This document shows positions 29,242-38,114 of a DNA stretch of 64,000 bases, in pieces. Location: assembly GCF_040253615.1 (NCBI RefSeq), contig NZ_JBEJGY010000004.1:1488001-1552000 (forward strand), in the 5' to 3' direction. A program made the position numbers and the translations under genes. Source of the DNA: Streptomyces sp. Edi4. Lineage in GTDB: Bacteria; Actinomycetota; Actinomycetes; Streptomycetales; Streptomycetaceae. Every line of letters starts with the position of its first letter. Position 1 is the first letter of the stretch. The notes beneath the pieces were generated by a model. That model searched no databases, was not told the origin of the DNA, and saw only the letters and a list, made by a program, of their open reading frames with translations.

Positions 29242-30063
29242 TCACACCGACTTCTGGTACGAGCGGAACGTACGGGTGGAGAGCCACACCGCCACGACCG
29301 CGAGGGCCAGGAGCGCCCCGCCGCGACCGAGGACGAGAGACCAGTCGGGGTCGGCCGACATGGCCGAACGGCCCGCCACCATGCCCCAGTTGAGGGGGTT
29401 GAAGTCGGCGATGTGCCGCATCCAGGACGGCATCTGGGCCGGCGCCATGAACCCCGATGACAGGAAGGTCAGCGGCAGCAGCAGGAAGGTGTTGATCCCG
29501 ATGATCGACTCGCGCTGGCGGACCAGCATGCCGAGCGCGTTGGAGAAGGCGCCGAAGACCGTGCCGAGCAGGACCGCCGCGACCGCCAGAATGACCAGGC
29601 CGCCGAACCCGCCGGGGTAGTGGGCCCCGCCGAGCTTGCCGAGCAGCAGGATGATCACGGTCTGGACGGTGATGCTGATGCCGTTCTGGACGACGTTGGC
29701 GTTCATCAGGGCGGCGCGGCTGACCGGGGTGGTCAGGAACCGGTTGAGCGTGCCGCGCTCGATTTCCTCCAGGGTGCCCATGCCGGCCCACATGCTGGAG
29801 CCGAGAGCGCTCATCAAGACGATGCCGGGGACGAGGTAGTCCAGGTAGGAGGTGGTGCCGAAGCCGCCGAGCTGGACCACCTTCTTGAAGAGGTTGCCGA
29901 AGAGGAAGAGCCAGATCACCGGCTGGACGAGGGTGATCAGGAGATAGGCGGGCTGGCGGACGATCGCCATCAGCTGACGCTGCGTCATGTACCAGGTCTG
30001 GGCGAGGGCGTTGGAGCCCTTGAGGCCGGTGGCCGGGGCCGGGGCGGGAAGGTGGATGGTCAT
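29242..30063 (-). CDS. ABC-2 type permease (DrrB-like)
   Basis: 273-aa membrane protein with six predicted helices. It contains AYLLITLVQPVIWLFLFGNLFKK and the ABC-2 region EEIERGTLNRFLTTPVSRAALM, matching the daunorubicin-resistance DrrB family of exporters. Its ATG overlaps the ATPase stop as ATGA, so the two are co-translated. Exported compound unknown (drug, lipid or polysaccharide). Confidence 0.9.
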   Translation of the reverse strand: MTIHLPAPAPATGLKGSNALAQTWYMTQRQLMAIVRQPAYLLITLVQPVIWLFLFGNLFKKVVQLGGFGTTSYLDYLVPGIVLMSALGSSMWAGMGTLEEIERGTLNRFLTTPVSRAALMNANVVQNGISITVQTVIILLLGKLGGAHYPGGFGGLVILAVAAVLLGTVFGAFSNALGMLVRQRESIIGINTFLLLPLTFLSSGFMAPAQMPSWMRHIADFNPLNWGMVAGRSAMSADPDWSLVLGRGGALLALAVVAVWLSTRTFRSYQKSV

Positions 30064-31082
30064 CGCTGGTCTCCCGCGGTCGCGAGGGCGGGGGCTTCGG
30101 CTGCCGCCTCGGCCTCGGAGTAACGGCGTCCGGCATAGCGCAGGTAGACGTCGTCGAGGGAGGGGCGGGCCACGGTCGCCGCGGCGACGGAGGCACCGGC
30201 CCGCTCAAGGGCGGCGAGCAGCACGGGCACGGCGGCCGCGCCGTCGTCGGCGCGGGCACTGACCCGGCGGCCGTCGATCAGCACCTCGTGGACGCCGGGC
30301 AGTCCGGTGAGCGCCTGGCGCAGCGGTGAGGGCCCGGCGGGTGAGCCGGTGACGGGCTCGCGCAGCTCCATGTGGACGGCGTCGCCGCGCAGTTCGCCCT
30401 TCAGCTCGTCGGGGGTGCCTTCGACGACGACCCGGCCCCGGTCGACGATCGCGATCCGCTCGGCGAGCCGGTCGGCCTCTTCGAGGTAGTGGGTGGTGAG
30501 CACGATGGTCAGGCCCTCGTCACCGGCGAGGCGGGAGATCTCCTCCCACATGGCGGTGCGCGCCTCGGGGTCGAGCCCGGTGGTCGGCTCGTCGAGGAAG
30601 AGGACTTCGGGCCGGTGGACCAGGCCGAGCGCGACATCGAGGCGGCGCTGCATGCCGCCCGAGTACCCCTTGACCACGCGCTTGGCCGCGTCGGCCAGGT
30701 CGAAGCGCTCCAGGAGCTCGTCCACGCGGCGGCCCAGCGCCGCGCCGGTCAGTCCGTAGAGCCGGCCCTGGAGGCGCAGGTTCTCGCGGCCGGTGGCGAC
30801 GGGGTCGGCGCCGGACTTCTGGGCCACCACGCCGATCGCCCGCCGGACCCGGTCGGGATGGCGCAGCACGTCGTGCCCGGCGACGCTCGCGGTGCCGCTG
30901 TCGGGCCGCGCGAGGGTGGTGAGGATCTTGACGGTGGTCGATTTGCCGGCGCCGTTGGGGCCGAGCAGCCCGAAGACCGTGCCGGGTTCGACGGTCAGGG
31001 TCATGCCGCCCAGGGCGGTGACATCACCGGGGTACGTCTTGATCAGGTTGCGCGCCTCTACTGCGGGCGCCCGGTTGCTCAT
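30060..31082 (-). CDS. ABC transporter ATPase (DrrA-like)
   Basis: 340-aa ATPase. Walker A is GPNGAGKSTTV, the signature is YSGGMQRRLDVALGLV, Walker B is LFLDEPTTGLDP and the H-loop is VLTTHYLEEADRL. The C-terminal region of about 110 aa matches the DrrA C-terminal extension. The ATG at 31080-31082 (MSNRAPAVEARNLIKTYPG) follows AGGAG with 8-bp spacing. First gene of a two-gene export operon. The PadR gene upstream on the same strand is a plausible regulator. Confidence 0.92.
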   Translation of the reverse strand: MSNRAPAVEARNLIKTYPGDVTALGGMTLTVEPGTVFGLLGPNGAGKSTTVKILTTLARPDSGTASVAGHDVLRHPDRVRRAIGVVAQKSGADPVATGRENLRLQGRLYGLTGAALGRRVDELLERFDLADAAKRVVKGYSGGMQRRLDVALGLVHRPEVLFLDEPTTGLDPEARTAMWEEISRLAGDEGLTIVLTTHYLEEADRLAERIAIVDRGRVVVEGTPDELKGELRGDAVHMELREPVTGSPAGPSPLRQALTGLPGVHEVLIDGRRVSARADDGAAAVPVLLAALERAGASVAAATVARPSLDDVYLRYAGRRYSEAEAAAEAPALATAGDQR

Positions 31083-31139
31083 GACAAGGCTCTCCTGTGG
31101 TGAGCGGGTCGGTCGGGATGACGGACCGATCCGCGTGAG

Positions 31140-31257
31140 GAGCGCCGGGCTATCCTTGGCGTGCCACACCCTCGATCGCCTGGCCTGCTCCACGCGGGTC
31201 CGGTCCGGGGTCATGACCCCGGCGGGGGCTGCTGCAACAGCCCGTGCCGGGGTTTTT
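31140..31257 (+). ncRNA. Possible small RNA ending at a U-tract terminator
   Basis: The 31083-31411 gap has no convincing gene. On the plus strand a perfect 18-bp palindrome (31205-31222) partly overlaps a strong terminator (31217-31257), and no plus-strand gene lies upstream or downstream to explain it. A short plus-strand transcript divergent from the ABC operon would fit. No good promoter is visible, so the 5' end is a guess. Confidence 0.25.
31217..31257 (+). terminator. Rho-independent terminator with U-tract
   Basis: CCCCGGC and GGGCTG arms pair with CAGCCC and GCCGGGG around a CTGCAA loop and are followed by TTTTT. The 5' arm overlaps the palindrome at 31205-31222, so the two folds are mutually exclusive, as in attenuators. 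Confidence 0.65.
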
Positions 31258-31411
31258 CGTGTCGTGTCGTGTCGATGACGTGATGACGTATCCGCATACG
31301 GCCACGAGCGACGCGCGTGCGGCCCCTCTGCATGCGGCTCCTCTGTGCGCGGGCGCGCGGTTCACGCGACCGCGCCCGGCGCCCCGCACCGCTGTGGGCG
31401 CGGGCCGTCGG

Positions 31412-32062
31412 CTAGCCGTCGGTGTCGGCCTCCTCCAAACGCTCCCATTCCTCGGGCAGCCGTCCCGTGGCGTGCCAGCCGCGCCAGCCGTCGAGACCGT
31501 CCAGGGTCCCCTCGGCCATCTCCTTCAGAAAGCCGCGCACCCACTGGATCTCGGCGTCGACCATGTGGAGCTGGTACTCGGTCTCCACGAGCAGGACCCT
31601 CGGGATCGTCTCGGTCAGCTTGAGCAGCGCTCCCCTGAGCCCGGCGGCTCGCACCTCCATCGTGGAGACGCGCTGTTCGAGCAGTTCGGCGACGTCGTCG
31701 GGCGGAAGGATGCCCATGAGGCACAGCGCCGTCTCGAAGATGGGGAACTCGTGCACGGGCACCGCGACGATGTCCGCCATCCAGTCGAGCATTTCCTCGC
31801 GGCCCTCAGGGGTGAGGGCGTAGCGGGTGCGCTCGGGGCGGTTGCCCTCGCGCTGGACGTCGGCCACCTCGACGAAGCCGTGCTTTTCGAGGTTCTGCAC
31901 GACGGTGTAGAGCGATCCGTAGTTGATCTTGATGCTGTACTCCTTGCCACGTCGGCGCAGAGTCTGGGCGATCTCGTACGGATGCATCGGCGACCGCTCG
32001 GCGAGCAGCACCAGCACGGCAAGCGCCAAGGGGTTGCGCAACTTGCGCCGGCCCACGGCCAT
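31412..32062 (-). CDS. PadR-family transcriptional regulator
   Basis: 216-aa regulator. The N-terminal winged helix (LALAVLVLLAERSPMHPYEIAQTLRRRG, then INYGSLYTVVQNLEKHGFVE) is followed by a helical Vir-like C-terminal domain. The ATG at 32060-32062 fits GAGG with 8-bp spacing. PadR proteins commonly repress neighbouring drug exporters, and the DrrAB-like operon lies directly downstream. The likely operators are the dyads at 32120-32161. Confidence 0.9.
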   Translation of the reverse strand: MAVGRRKLRNPLALAVLVLLAERSPMHPYEIAQTLRRRGKEYSIKINYGSLYTVVQNLEKHGFVEVADVQREGNRPERTRYALTPEGREEMLDWMADIVAVPVHEFPIFETALCLMGILPPDDVAELLEQRVSTMEVRAAGLRGALLKLTETIPRVLLVETEYQLHMVDAEIQWVRGFLKEMAEGTLDGLDGWRGWHATGRLPEEWERLEEADTDG

Positions 32063-32119
32063 CGTCATCACCTCACTCCCGAGCACCGGCGACGTCGTCC
32101 CCGAGTACTCGTAGCCGAA

Positions 32120-32161
32120 TATATCGCGAGCACATGGAAGGGTCAACCGCGATGTATCGCG
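32120..32161. promoter_or_regulatory. Candidate PadR operators
   Basis: TATATCGCGA (32120-32129) and the dyad CGCGAT-GT-ATCGCG (32148-32161) share the ATCGCG element and lie 58-99 bp before the PadR start. They stand out as AT-containing palindromes in GC-rich sequence. Autoregulation is likely but not shown. Confidence 0.45.
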
Positions 32162-32274
32162 TATTTCGAGGGCCCACACAGCCACCTAGGCCCCCGCCGA
32201 GGCGCCGGATAACCTGGCCGGTATGGACATCGACGAGGCGGGGGCCGGCTGGGCGTAAGGCCACCACGGCCGTG

Positions 32275-32427
32275 GTCCACTTCGCCGGCGCCCGCTACGG
32301 TGTCGGGGCCATCCCGGCGCGCTGGACGCGGGCACTGCACGTGCCGGTGCCGGGTTGCGGCGGGCGGGTTCTGCGCGTGGGCGAACTCGCGGTCATGGCG
32401 CGGGAGTTGGCGGGCGCGGCGGCGTAG
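32275..32427 (+). pseudogene. Remnant of an ADP-ribosylglycohydrolase C-terminus
   Basis: The frame reads VVHFAGARYGVGAIPARWTR then ALHVPVPGCGGRVLRVGELA, similar to the C-terminal end of ADP-ribosylglycohydrolases (GARYG..AIP..W...LH...G....L..LA..A). The catalytic N-terminal Asp/Glu motifs are absent and upstream sequence in this frame is unrelated. The rest of the 32063-32449 gap holds only the PadR promoter region. A decayed gene fragment is the best reading, with moderate confidence. Confidence 0.4.
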
Positions 32428-32449
32428 TGGGGCGGGGCGGAGAGCGGCC

Positions 32450-33079
32450 TCAGACTGTGCCCGCGATGCGCAACGCCGCAGCTGCGGTGGCGTCGGCGAA
32501 GACGGCCACTTCGCGGGCCGGCGCCGAGCGGTGGATGAGGATGACACCCTCGATCAGCCCGAACACCAGATCCGTACGCAGCGCCCGCTCGTCGGCGTCC
32601 AGCTCCGCGCAGGCCTCGGTCGCCGCGATCAGCTCGGCGTACGCGGCCTTCAACTCGGCCCGGGTCCGGTGGAACGCCGCGAAGCGCTCGGCCCGTACCT
32701 CGGGGAGGAGATACAGCGCGCCCAGGTTGTGCGGGCCGCCGCACAGCAGCTCCACGTCGAAACGGCACAGCGCGCGCAGGCGTTCACCGGCGCCGCGCGC
32801 GGAGTCGTCCAGGAGCCGGCGCGCCAGGTCGAGGGAGGGGGCCACCGTCGATTCGAGGAGCTCGGCGAGCAGGTCCTCCTTGCCGGCGAAGTAGTGGTAC
32901 ATCGTGGCCTGGCGAAGGCCCGCGCGTTCCGCCACCATCCGGGTGGTCGTCGCGGCGTAACCGTGGCGGGTGAACAACTCGGCCGCCGCGCCCAGCAGTT
33001 CTTCCCGGGCGGCGAGACCGCTGTCCGGCCGCTGGATCGCCCGGGGCCGTCCGACCCGTCGTCCCGTCATGGAGCTCAT
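32450..33079 (-). CDS. TetR-family transcriptional regulator
   Basis: 209-aa regulator. The helix-turn-helix is AAELFTRHGYAATTTRMVAERAGLRQATMYHYFAGKEDLL. The ligand domain is all-helical. ATG at 33068-33070 (MTGRRVGRP) and at 33077-33079 (MSSMTG) are both possible; neither has a strong ribosome-binding site. No obvious target gene is adjacent apart from itself. Confidence 0.88.
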   Translation of the reverse strand: MSSMTGRRVGRPRAIQRPDSGLAAREELLGAAAELFTRHGYAATTTRMVAERAGLRQATMYHYFAGKEDLLAELLESTVAPSLDLARRLLDDSARGAGERLRALCRFDVELLCGGPHNLGALYLLPEVRAERFAAFHRTRAELKAAYAELIAATEACAELDADERALRTDLVFGLIEGVILIHRSAPAREVAVFADATAAAALRIAGTV

Positions 33080-33124
33080 GCGGCCGATCGTCGCACACCC
33101 GGCCCACGCACCGGAGGGCGAGGT

Positions 33125-33152
33125 TCCGTCCCGCCCGCGCGGGCGGGACGGA
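33125..33152. repeat. 28-bp perfect palindrome upstream of the TetR gene
   Basis: TCCGTCCCGCCCGC is followed immediately by its exact complement. It lies about 45-75 bp before the TetR start and about 90 bp past the helicase stop, so it could be a terminator or a TetR operator; a terminator is more likely because of its composition. Confidence 0.5.
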
Positions 33153-33173
33153 CAGGCCGGGGCGGGCAGGCGA

Positions 33174-33203
33174 ACGGCTCCCGTCGTGTCCGACGGGAGC
33201 CGT
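33174..33203 (-). terminator. Hairpin terminator of the helicase gene
   Basis: Perfect 13-bp stem ACGGCTCCCGTCG/CGACGGGAGCCGT with a TGTC loop, starting 36 bp past the helicase stop on the minus strand. No U-tract. Confidence 0.65.
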
Positions 33204-33239
33204 TGCCCCAGGAGCCGTACGCGGCGCGGGCCGCCCGGC

Positions 33240-36068
33240 TCAGCCGACCGAGCTGTAGGCGACGACGCCGCGCAGCAGCGCGTCGACCGCCTTGCGGGCG
33301 TTCTTGGCCACCGTGCTGTTCTCGCGCGGGGCGGCCGCCGCGATCTGGCCGAGGACGTCGATGACCTGCTTGCACCAGCGCACGAAGTCACCGGCTGGCA
33401 TGTCGGCCTCGCGCAGCACCTCGTCCAGGCCCTTGTCGCTGGCCCACTGGTAGGCGGCCCAGGCGAACCCGAAGTCGGGCTCGCGCTGGCCCACGCCCTC
33501 CGCCTGGTTGATCTTGTGGTCCTCTTCGAGGGCGTCGAGCCGGCCCCAGATCCGTACCATCTCGCCGAGCGCGGCCTTGGCGTTGCCTGACGGCGTCTTG
33601 GGCGCGACCGCGTCGTCGGACTGACGGGCCTCGTACACCAACGCCGAGACGCAGGCGGCCAGTTCGGCCGGGTTCAGGCCTTCCCACACCCGTGCGCGCA
33701 GGCATTCGCTGGCCAGCAGGTCGAGCTCGCCGTAGAGCCGGGCCAGGCGCCTGCCGTGCTCCGTGACCTCCTCGTCCCGCAGGTAGTCGAGCTCGGTGAG
33801 CAGGGCCACGATGCGGTCGAAGGTGCGCGCGATGGTGTTGGTGCGCCCCTCGATGCGCTGCTCCAGCTGCTTGGTGTCGCACTGGAGGCGGTAGTAGCGC
33901 TCGGCCCAGCGGGCGTGGTCCTCGCGCTCGTCGCAGCCGTGGCAGGGGTGGGCGCGCAGCGCGGTGCGAAGGCGGTTGATCTCCCGGTCGTCGGCCGCGT
34001 CGGAACGGCCCTTGCGGTGCCGCTCGGGGACGATGTGCCCGGCCTTGGTGCGCAGCGCGGACGCGAGGTCGCGGCGGGACTGCGGGGAGCGCGCGTTGAA
34101 CGACTTGGGCACCCGCATCCGCTCCAGGGCCGCCACCGGCACCGGGAAGTCGATCGAGGCGAGCCGCTTGACCTGCCGCTCGGCCGTCAGCACCAGCGGG
34201 CGCGGCCCGTCGTGCTGCTCGAAGCCCCGGTGCCCGTTGGTGCGGCCCGCCGGGATGCCGGGGTCGAGAACGAGGGCGAGACCCGCGAACTTGCCGGTCG
34301 GCACATGGATGATGTCGCCCGGCTTGAGCTTTTCCAGGGAGGCGGCGGCCGCCGCGCGGCGCTGGGCCGCGCCGTGCTTGGCGAGCTCGGTCTCGCGGTC
34401 CTTCAGGTCGCGCCGCATCCGCGCGTACTCCTCGAAGTCACCGAGGTGGCAGCGCATGCCTTCCCGGTATCCCTCCAGGCCCTCCTCGTTGCGCTGGACC
34501 TGGCGCGAGATGCCGACGACCGACTTGTCGGCCTGGAACTGCGCGAAGGAGGTCTCCAGCAGTTCGCGCGAGCGGTGCCTGCCGAACTGCTGGACCAGGT
34601 TCACGGCCATGTTGTACGACGGCTTGAAGCTGGAGCGCAGCGGATAGGTGCGCGTGCCCGCGAGGCCCGCCAGGGCGTCCGGGTCCATGCCGCGCTGCCA
34701 CAGGACCACCGCGTGGCCCTCGACGTCGATGCCGCGGCGCCCGGCGCGGCCGGTCAGCTGGGTGTACTCGCCGGGGGTGATGTCGGCGTGCTGCTCGCCG
34801 TTCCACTTGACCAGCTTCTCCAACACCACCGAACGCGCCGGCATGTTGATGCCGAGGGCCAGCGTCTCGGTGGCGAACACCGCCTTCACCAGGCCACGGA
34901 CGAACAGCTCCTCCACGACCTCCTTGAAGGTGGGCAGCATGCCGGCGTGATGGGCGGCGATGCCGCGCTCCAGGCCTTCGAGCCATTCGTAATAGCCAAG
35001 GACGTGCAGGTCCTCGCCCGGGATGGAGGCGGTGCGCTCCTCGACGATCTCGCGGACCTTCTGGCGGCCCTCCTCGTCGTTGAGCCGCAGCCCCGCGTAC
35101 ATGCACTGCTGGACGGCGGCCTGGCAGGCGGCGCGGCTGAAGATGAAAGTGATGGCCGGCAAGAGGCCTTCGGCGTCGAGCCGTTCGATGACCTCGGGCC
35201 TGCCCGGCGTCCAGATCCGGGAGCGCTGACGGCGCTCGCGCTCGCGGTCGGCCTCGCGCACCATCTTGCCCCGGCGCCGCTCGCGCGGGTTGTACGTCTT
35301 CTGGTTCTCCAGGCGCGCCATGCGCAGCAGGTCGGGGTTGACCTCGCGCCGGGCGATGCCCCGGCCGCCGTGGTCGGACTCCTCCTCGAAGAGGTCGTAC
35401 ATCCGCCGTCCGGCCATGACGTGCTGCCACAGCGGCACGGGGCGGTGCTCGGAGACGATCACTTCGGTGTCGCCGCGCACGGTGTCCAGCCAGTCGCCGA
35501 ACTCCTCGGCGTTGGAGACCGTCGCCGACAGGGACACCAGCGTGACGGACTCGGGAAGGTGGATGATCACCTCTTCCCAGACCGCGCCCCGGAAGCGGTC
35601 GGAGAGGTAGTGCACCTCGTCCATCACCACGTAGCCGAGGCCGATGAGGGCCTGGGAGCCCGCGTACAGCATGTTGCGCAGCACTTCGGTGGTCATGACG
35701 ACCACCGGCGCGTCCGCGTTGACGCTGTTGTCGCCGGTCAGCAGGCCGACCTTGTCCGCGCCGTAGCGCCGCGCCAGGTCGGCGTACTTCTGGTTGGACA
35801 GCGCCTTGATGGGCGTGGTGTAGAAGCATTTGCGGCCCTGCCCGAGGGCCAGATGCACGGCGAACTCGCCGACGATGGTCTTGCCCGAGCCGGTGGGGGC
35901 GGCGACCAGCACGCCCTTTCCGGCTTCGAGCGCCTGACAGGCCTCGATCTGGAAGGGGTCGAGATCGAAGTCGTACAGGTCACGGAAGGGTGCGAGCGCG
36001 GTGGCCTGCTCGGCGGCGCGGAGCCGGGCAGCTGCGTACGCTTCGGCTGGTGAGAGGTCCTCTGTCAT
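33240..36068 (-). CDS. helY: Ski2/Mtr4-like DEAD/DEAH-box helicase
   Basis: 942-aa superfamily 2 helicase. Motif I is AAPTGSGKTIVGEF, motif II VVMDEVHYLSD, motif III VSLSATVSN and motif VI QLTGRAGRRGIDVEGHAV. The C-terminal part has a winged helix and a DSHCT-type domain (EINRLRTALRAHPCHGCDEREDHARWAERY). The architecture matches HelY of mycobacteria and eukaryotic Ski2/Mtr4 RNA helicases. Likely role in RNA turnover; direct evidence in Streptomyces is not known to me. The ATG start gives MTEDLSPAEAYAAARL. Confidence 0.92.
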   Translation of the reverse strand: MTEDLSPAEAYAAARLRAAEQATALAPFRDLYDFDLDPFQIEACQALEAGKGVLVAAPTGSGKTIVGEFAVHLALGQGRKCFYTTPIKALSNQKYADLARRYGADKVGLLTGDNSVNADAPVVVMTTEVLRNMLYAGSQALIGLGYVVMDEVHYLSDRFRGAVWEEVIIHLPESVTLVSLSATVSNAEEFGDWLDTVRGDTEVIVSEHRPVPLWQHVMAGRRMYDLFEEESDHGGRGIARREVNPDLLRMARLENQKTYNPRERRRGKMVREADRERERRQRSRIWTPGRPEVIERLDAEGLLPAITFIFSRAACQAAVQQCMYAGLRLNDEEGRQKVREIVEERTASIPGEDLHVLGYYEWLEGLERGIAAHHAGMLPTFKEVVEELFVRGLVKAVFATETLALGINMPARSVVLEKLVKWNGEQHADITPGEYTQLTGRAGRRGIDVEGHAVVLWQRGMDPDALAGLAGTRTYPLRSSFKPSYNMAVNLVQQFGRHRSRELLETSFAQFQADKSVVGISRQVQRNEEGLEGYREGMRCHLGDFEEYARMRRDLKDRETELAKHGAAQRRAAAAASLEKLKPGDIIHVPTGKFAGLALVLDPGIPAGRTNGHRGFEQHDGPRPLVLTAERQVKRLASIDFPVPVAALERMRVPKSFNARSPQSRRDLASALRTKAGHIVPERHRKGRSDAADDREINRLRTALRAHPCHGCDEREDHARWAERYYRLQCDTKQLEQRIEGRTNTIARTFDRIVALLTELDYLRDEEVTEHGRRLARLYGELDLLASECLRARVWEGLNPAELAACVSALVYEARQSDDAVAPKTPSGNAKAALGEMVRIWGRLDALEEDHKINQAEGVGQREPDFGFAWAAYQWASDKGLDEVLREADMPAGDFVRWCKQVIDVLGQIAAAAPRENSTVAKNARKAVDALLRGVVAYSSVG

Positions 36069-36113
36069 CTTGTCTTCGAGCCTACCCGCCGCCTCTGACA
36101 GAGGTCGCGATCT

Positions 36114-37047
36114 TTATGGAAGGCCGGGTGCCGCGGCCTGCCGGCGGGGCGCCGGCAGAGGAGCCAATACCCGTACGGCGGCGCGTACACACTCCGCGGT
36201 GACCGGGAGCGGGCCGAGCCGTTCCCCGTCGGCGTATCCGGTGATGCCGGGCGCCGCGAGCGTGATCGATGCGACGCGGTGCGTGGTGACATCGGGGTGG
36301 CTCAGGTGGGTGCCCCGGTAGACGCGCGGGAAGACCTTGAGCAGGGTCGCCCGTGAGCAGGCGCCGACGACCGTGACGTCGAAGAGCCCGTCGGTGAGGT
36401 CGGCGTCGGCGCAGATGCGCATGCCTCCTCCGTAGGAGGAGGAGTTGCCGACCGCTATGAGCGTCGCCTCGATCTCGCGGGTCTCGCCGCCGTCGAGGGT
36501 GACCTTGTACGGGAGGGGCCTGAACGCGGCCAGTTCCACGAGCATCGCGAGGTCGTACTTGAAGCGGCCGCCGGGCAGGCGCATCCGGTTGCCCCGGTCG
36601 TTGACCTTGGAATCGAAGCCGCAGGCGAGGACGGTGGCGAACCAGCGCCCGCCGACGCGGCCCAGGTCGATGTCCCGTGGCCGGGCGCTGTTAAGGGCCC
36701 GGGCGGCCACGTCTCCCGCGCGGGCGGGGTCGCGCAGGGGCAGGCCGAGGGCGCGGGCGAAGTCGTTGCTGGTGCCCGCGGCGATCACGCCGAGCGGGGT
36801 CGTGGTGCCGGCCCACGGCCTGGAGGGCGAGGTTGACCATGCCGTCCCCGCCGACGGCGACGAGCGCCCCCGTCCCGTCCGCGACGGCCCGGCGGGCCCG
36901 GCGCAGCGCGTCCTGGGCGTCCGCGCCGAGGACGGTGCGCACCTGGAAACCGGCGGCCCGCAACGCCGAAGCGGCCGGCTGCGCGGCGTGCGCGCCCCGG
37001 CCGCGTCCCGCGGTGGGATTGGCGAAGAGAGTGATCTCGCCGGTCAC
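36114..37047 (-). pseudogene. Diacylglycerol kinase family gene split by a +1 frameshift
   Basis: The 5' part (37047-about 36815, GTG start) encodes MTGEITLFANPTAGRGRGAH through VAVGGDGMVNLALQAV, the nucleotide-binding half with the GGDGT-like motif. The 3' part continues in another frame with VIAAGTSNDFARALGLPL and the rest of the lipid-kinase fold to 36114. The two join exactly if one G is removed from the GGG run (CCC on the plus strand at 36812-36814): the junction would read ALQAVAGTTTPLGVIAAGTSNDF. Whether this is a true mutation, programmed frameshifting or a sequence error cannot be decided here. Confidence 0.8.
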
Positions 37048-37084
37048 CCGCCGGACCTTACAAGCTCCGGCGGGCCCGTCAAGA

Positions 37085-38041
37085 TCAGGTGACGTCGTCG
37101 TACCCGCTGAGCCTGCTGCCCCGGCCGCCGTCGGACTGCCCGGGCAGCGCGGGGGGCGAGGTGACGGGCTCGATGGCGCCGACGTCCTCGGGGGTGAGGT
37201 CGAGGTCGGACGCCTCGTCGTCGGCGGGCCCGGATTCCGCGCGCTCCCTGCGCCGCTTGTCGTTCAGCAGGGAGATGCCGACGGCGACGAAGTACAGGGC
37301 GACGATCGGAGCGGCGAGCGAGAGCATCGAGACCGGGTCGACGGTCGGCGTCGCGAAGGCCGCGAACACGGTGACACCCATGATCATTCCGCGCCACCAG
37401 CCCAGCATGCGGCGGCCGGTGAGAATGCCGCTGAAGTTGAGCATGACGAGGAACAACGGCAGCTCGAAGGAGAGGCCGAAGACGATGATCATGCGGGTGA
37501 CGAGGTCGATGAGCTCGTTGAGGGGCAGCAGGTTGGCCACGCCCTCGGGGGTGAAGCCCAGCAGCACCTCGGCGGCCGCCGGCAGCACGTTGTACGAGAA
37601 CCAGCCACCGGCCAGGAAGAGCGGGAAGCCCGCCGCCACGAAGCTCAGCGAGTACCGCTTCTCGTGCTTGTGCAGCCCGGGCGAGACGAACGCCCACAGC
37701 TGGTAGAGCCAGACCGGGCTGGCCGCGACCACGCCCGTCACCATGGACACCTTGATCATCAGCGTGAACGGCCCCATGAGGCCGGACATCGTGATGTTGC
37801 CGCAGACCTTGGCGCCGTCCTTCTCGGTGAGCTTGGTGAACGGCACCGTGCAGTCCACGGCCTCCTTGATCGGCTTGGTGATCAGCTCGGCGATGTCCTT
37901 GTAATAGAACGCCGCCACGATCGCGCAGACCAGGATCGCGAGCACCGACTTCGCGAGCCGGTTGCGCAGCTCACGAAGGTGGTCCGAGAGCGGCATCCGG
38001 CCCTCGGGGTCCCTCTGTTGTTTGCGGGCAGACTTGAGCAA
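37085..38041 (-). CDS. tatC: Sec-independent protein translocase TatC
   Basis: 318-aa inner-membrane receptor for twin-arginine signal peptides, with six transmembrane helices. Conserved elements are EGRMPLSDHLRELRNRL, ASPVWLYQLWAFVSPGLHKHEKR and GLSFELPLFLVMLN. The C-terminus carries an extra charged, Pro-rich tail. A TTG start at 38041 (LLKSARKQQRDPEG) follows GAGGA with about 6-bp spacing. Downstream of tatA on the same strand with 73 bp between. Confidence 0.96.
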   Translation of the reverse strand: MLKSARKQQRDPEGRMPLSDHLRELRNRLAKSVLAILVCAIVAAFYYKDIAELITKPIKEAVDCTVPFTKLTEKDGAKVCGNITMSGLMGPFTLMIKVSMVTGVVAASPVWLYQLWAFVSPGLHKHEKRYSLSFVAAGFPLFLAGGWFSYNVLPAAAEVLLGFTPEGVANLLPLNELIDLVTRMIIVFGLSFELPLFLVMLNFSGILTGRRMLGWWRGMIMGVTVFAAFATPTVDPVSMLSLAAPIVALYFVAVGISLLNDKRRRERAESGPADDEASDLDLTPEDVGAIEPVTSPPALPGQSDGGRGSRLSGYDDVT

Positions 38042-38114
38042 CCCACGTCCTCATCTCGTGCGGCAGGTCGCTCTGGTCACACCGGAGGTGAACAGCGCCT
38101 GCTGGGACCCGGTG

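Noticed and set aside
33756..36053. 765-aa plus-strand frame opposite the helicase
   Set aside because: Shadow frame of a GC-rich gene; low-complexity composition and no domain, while the minus strand encodes a complete helicase.
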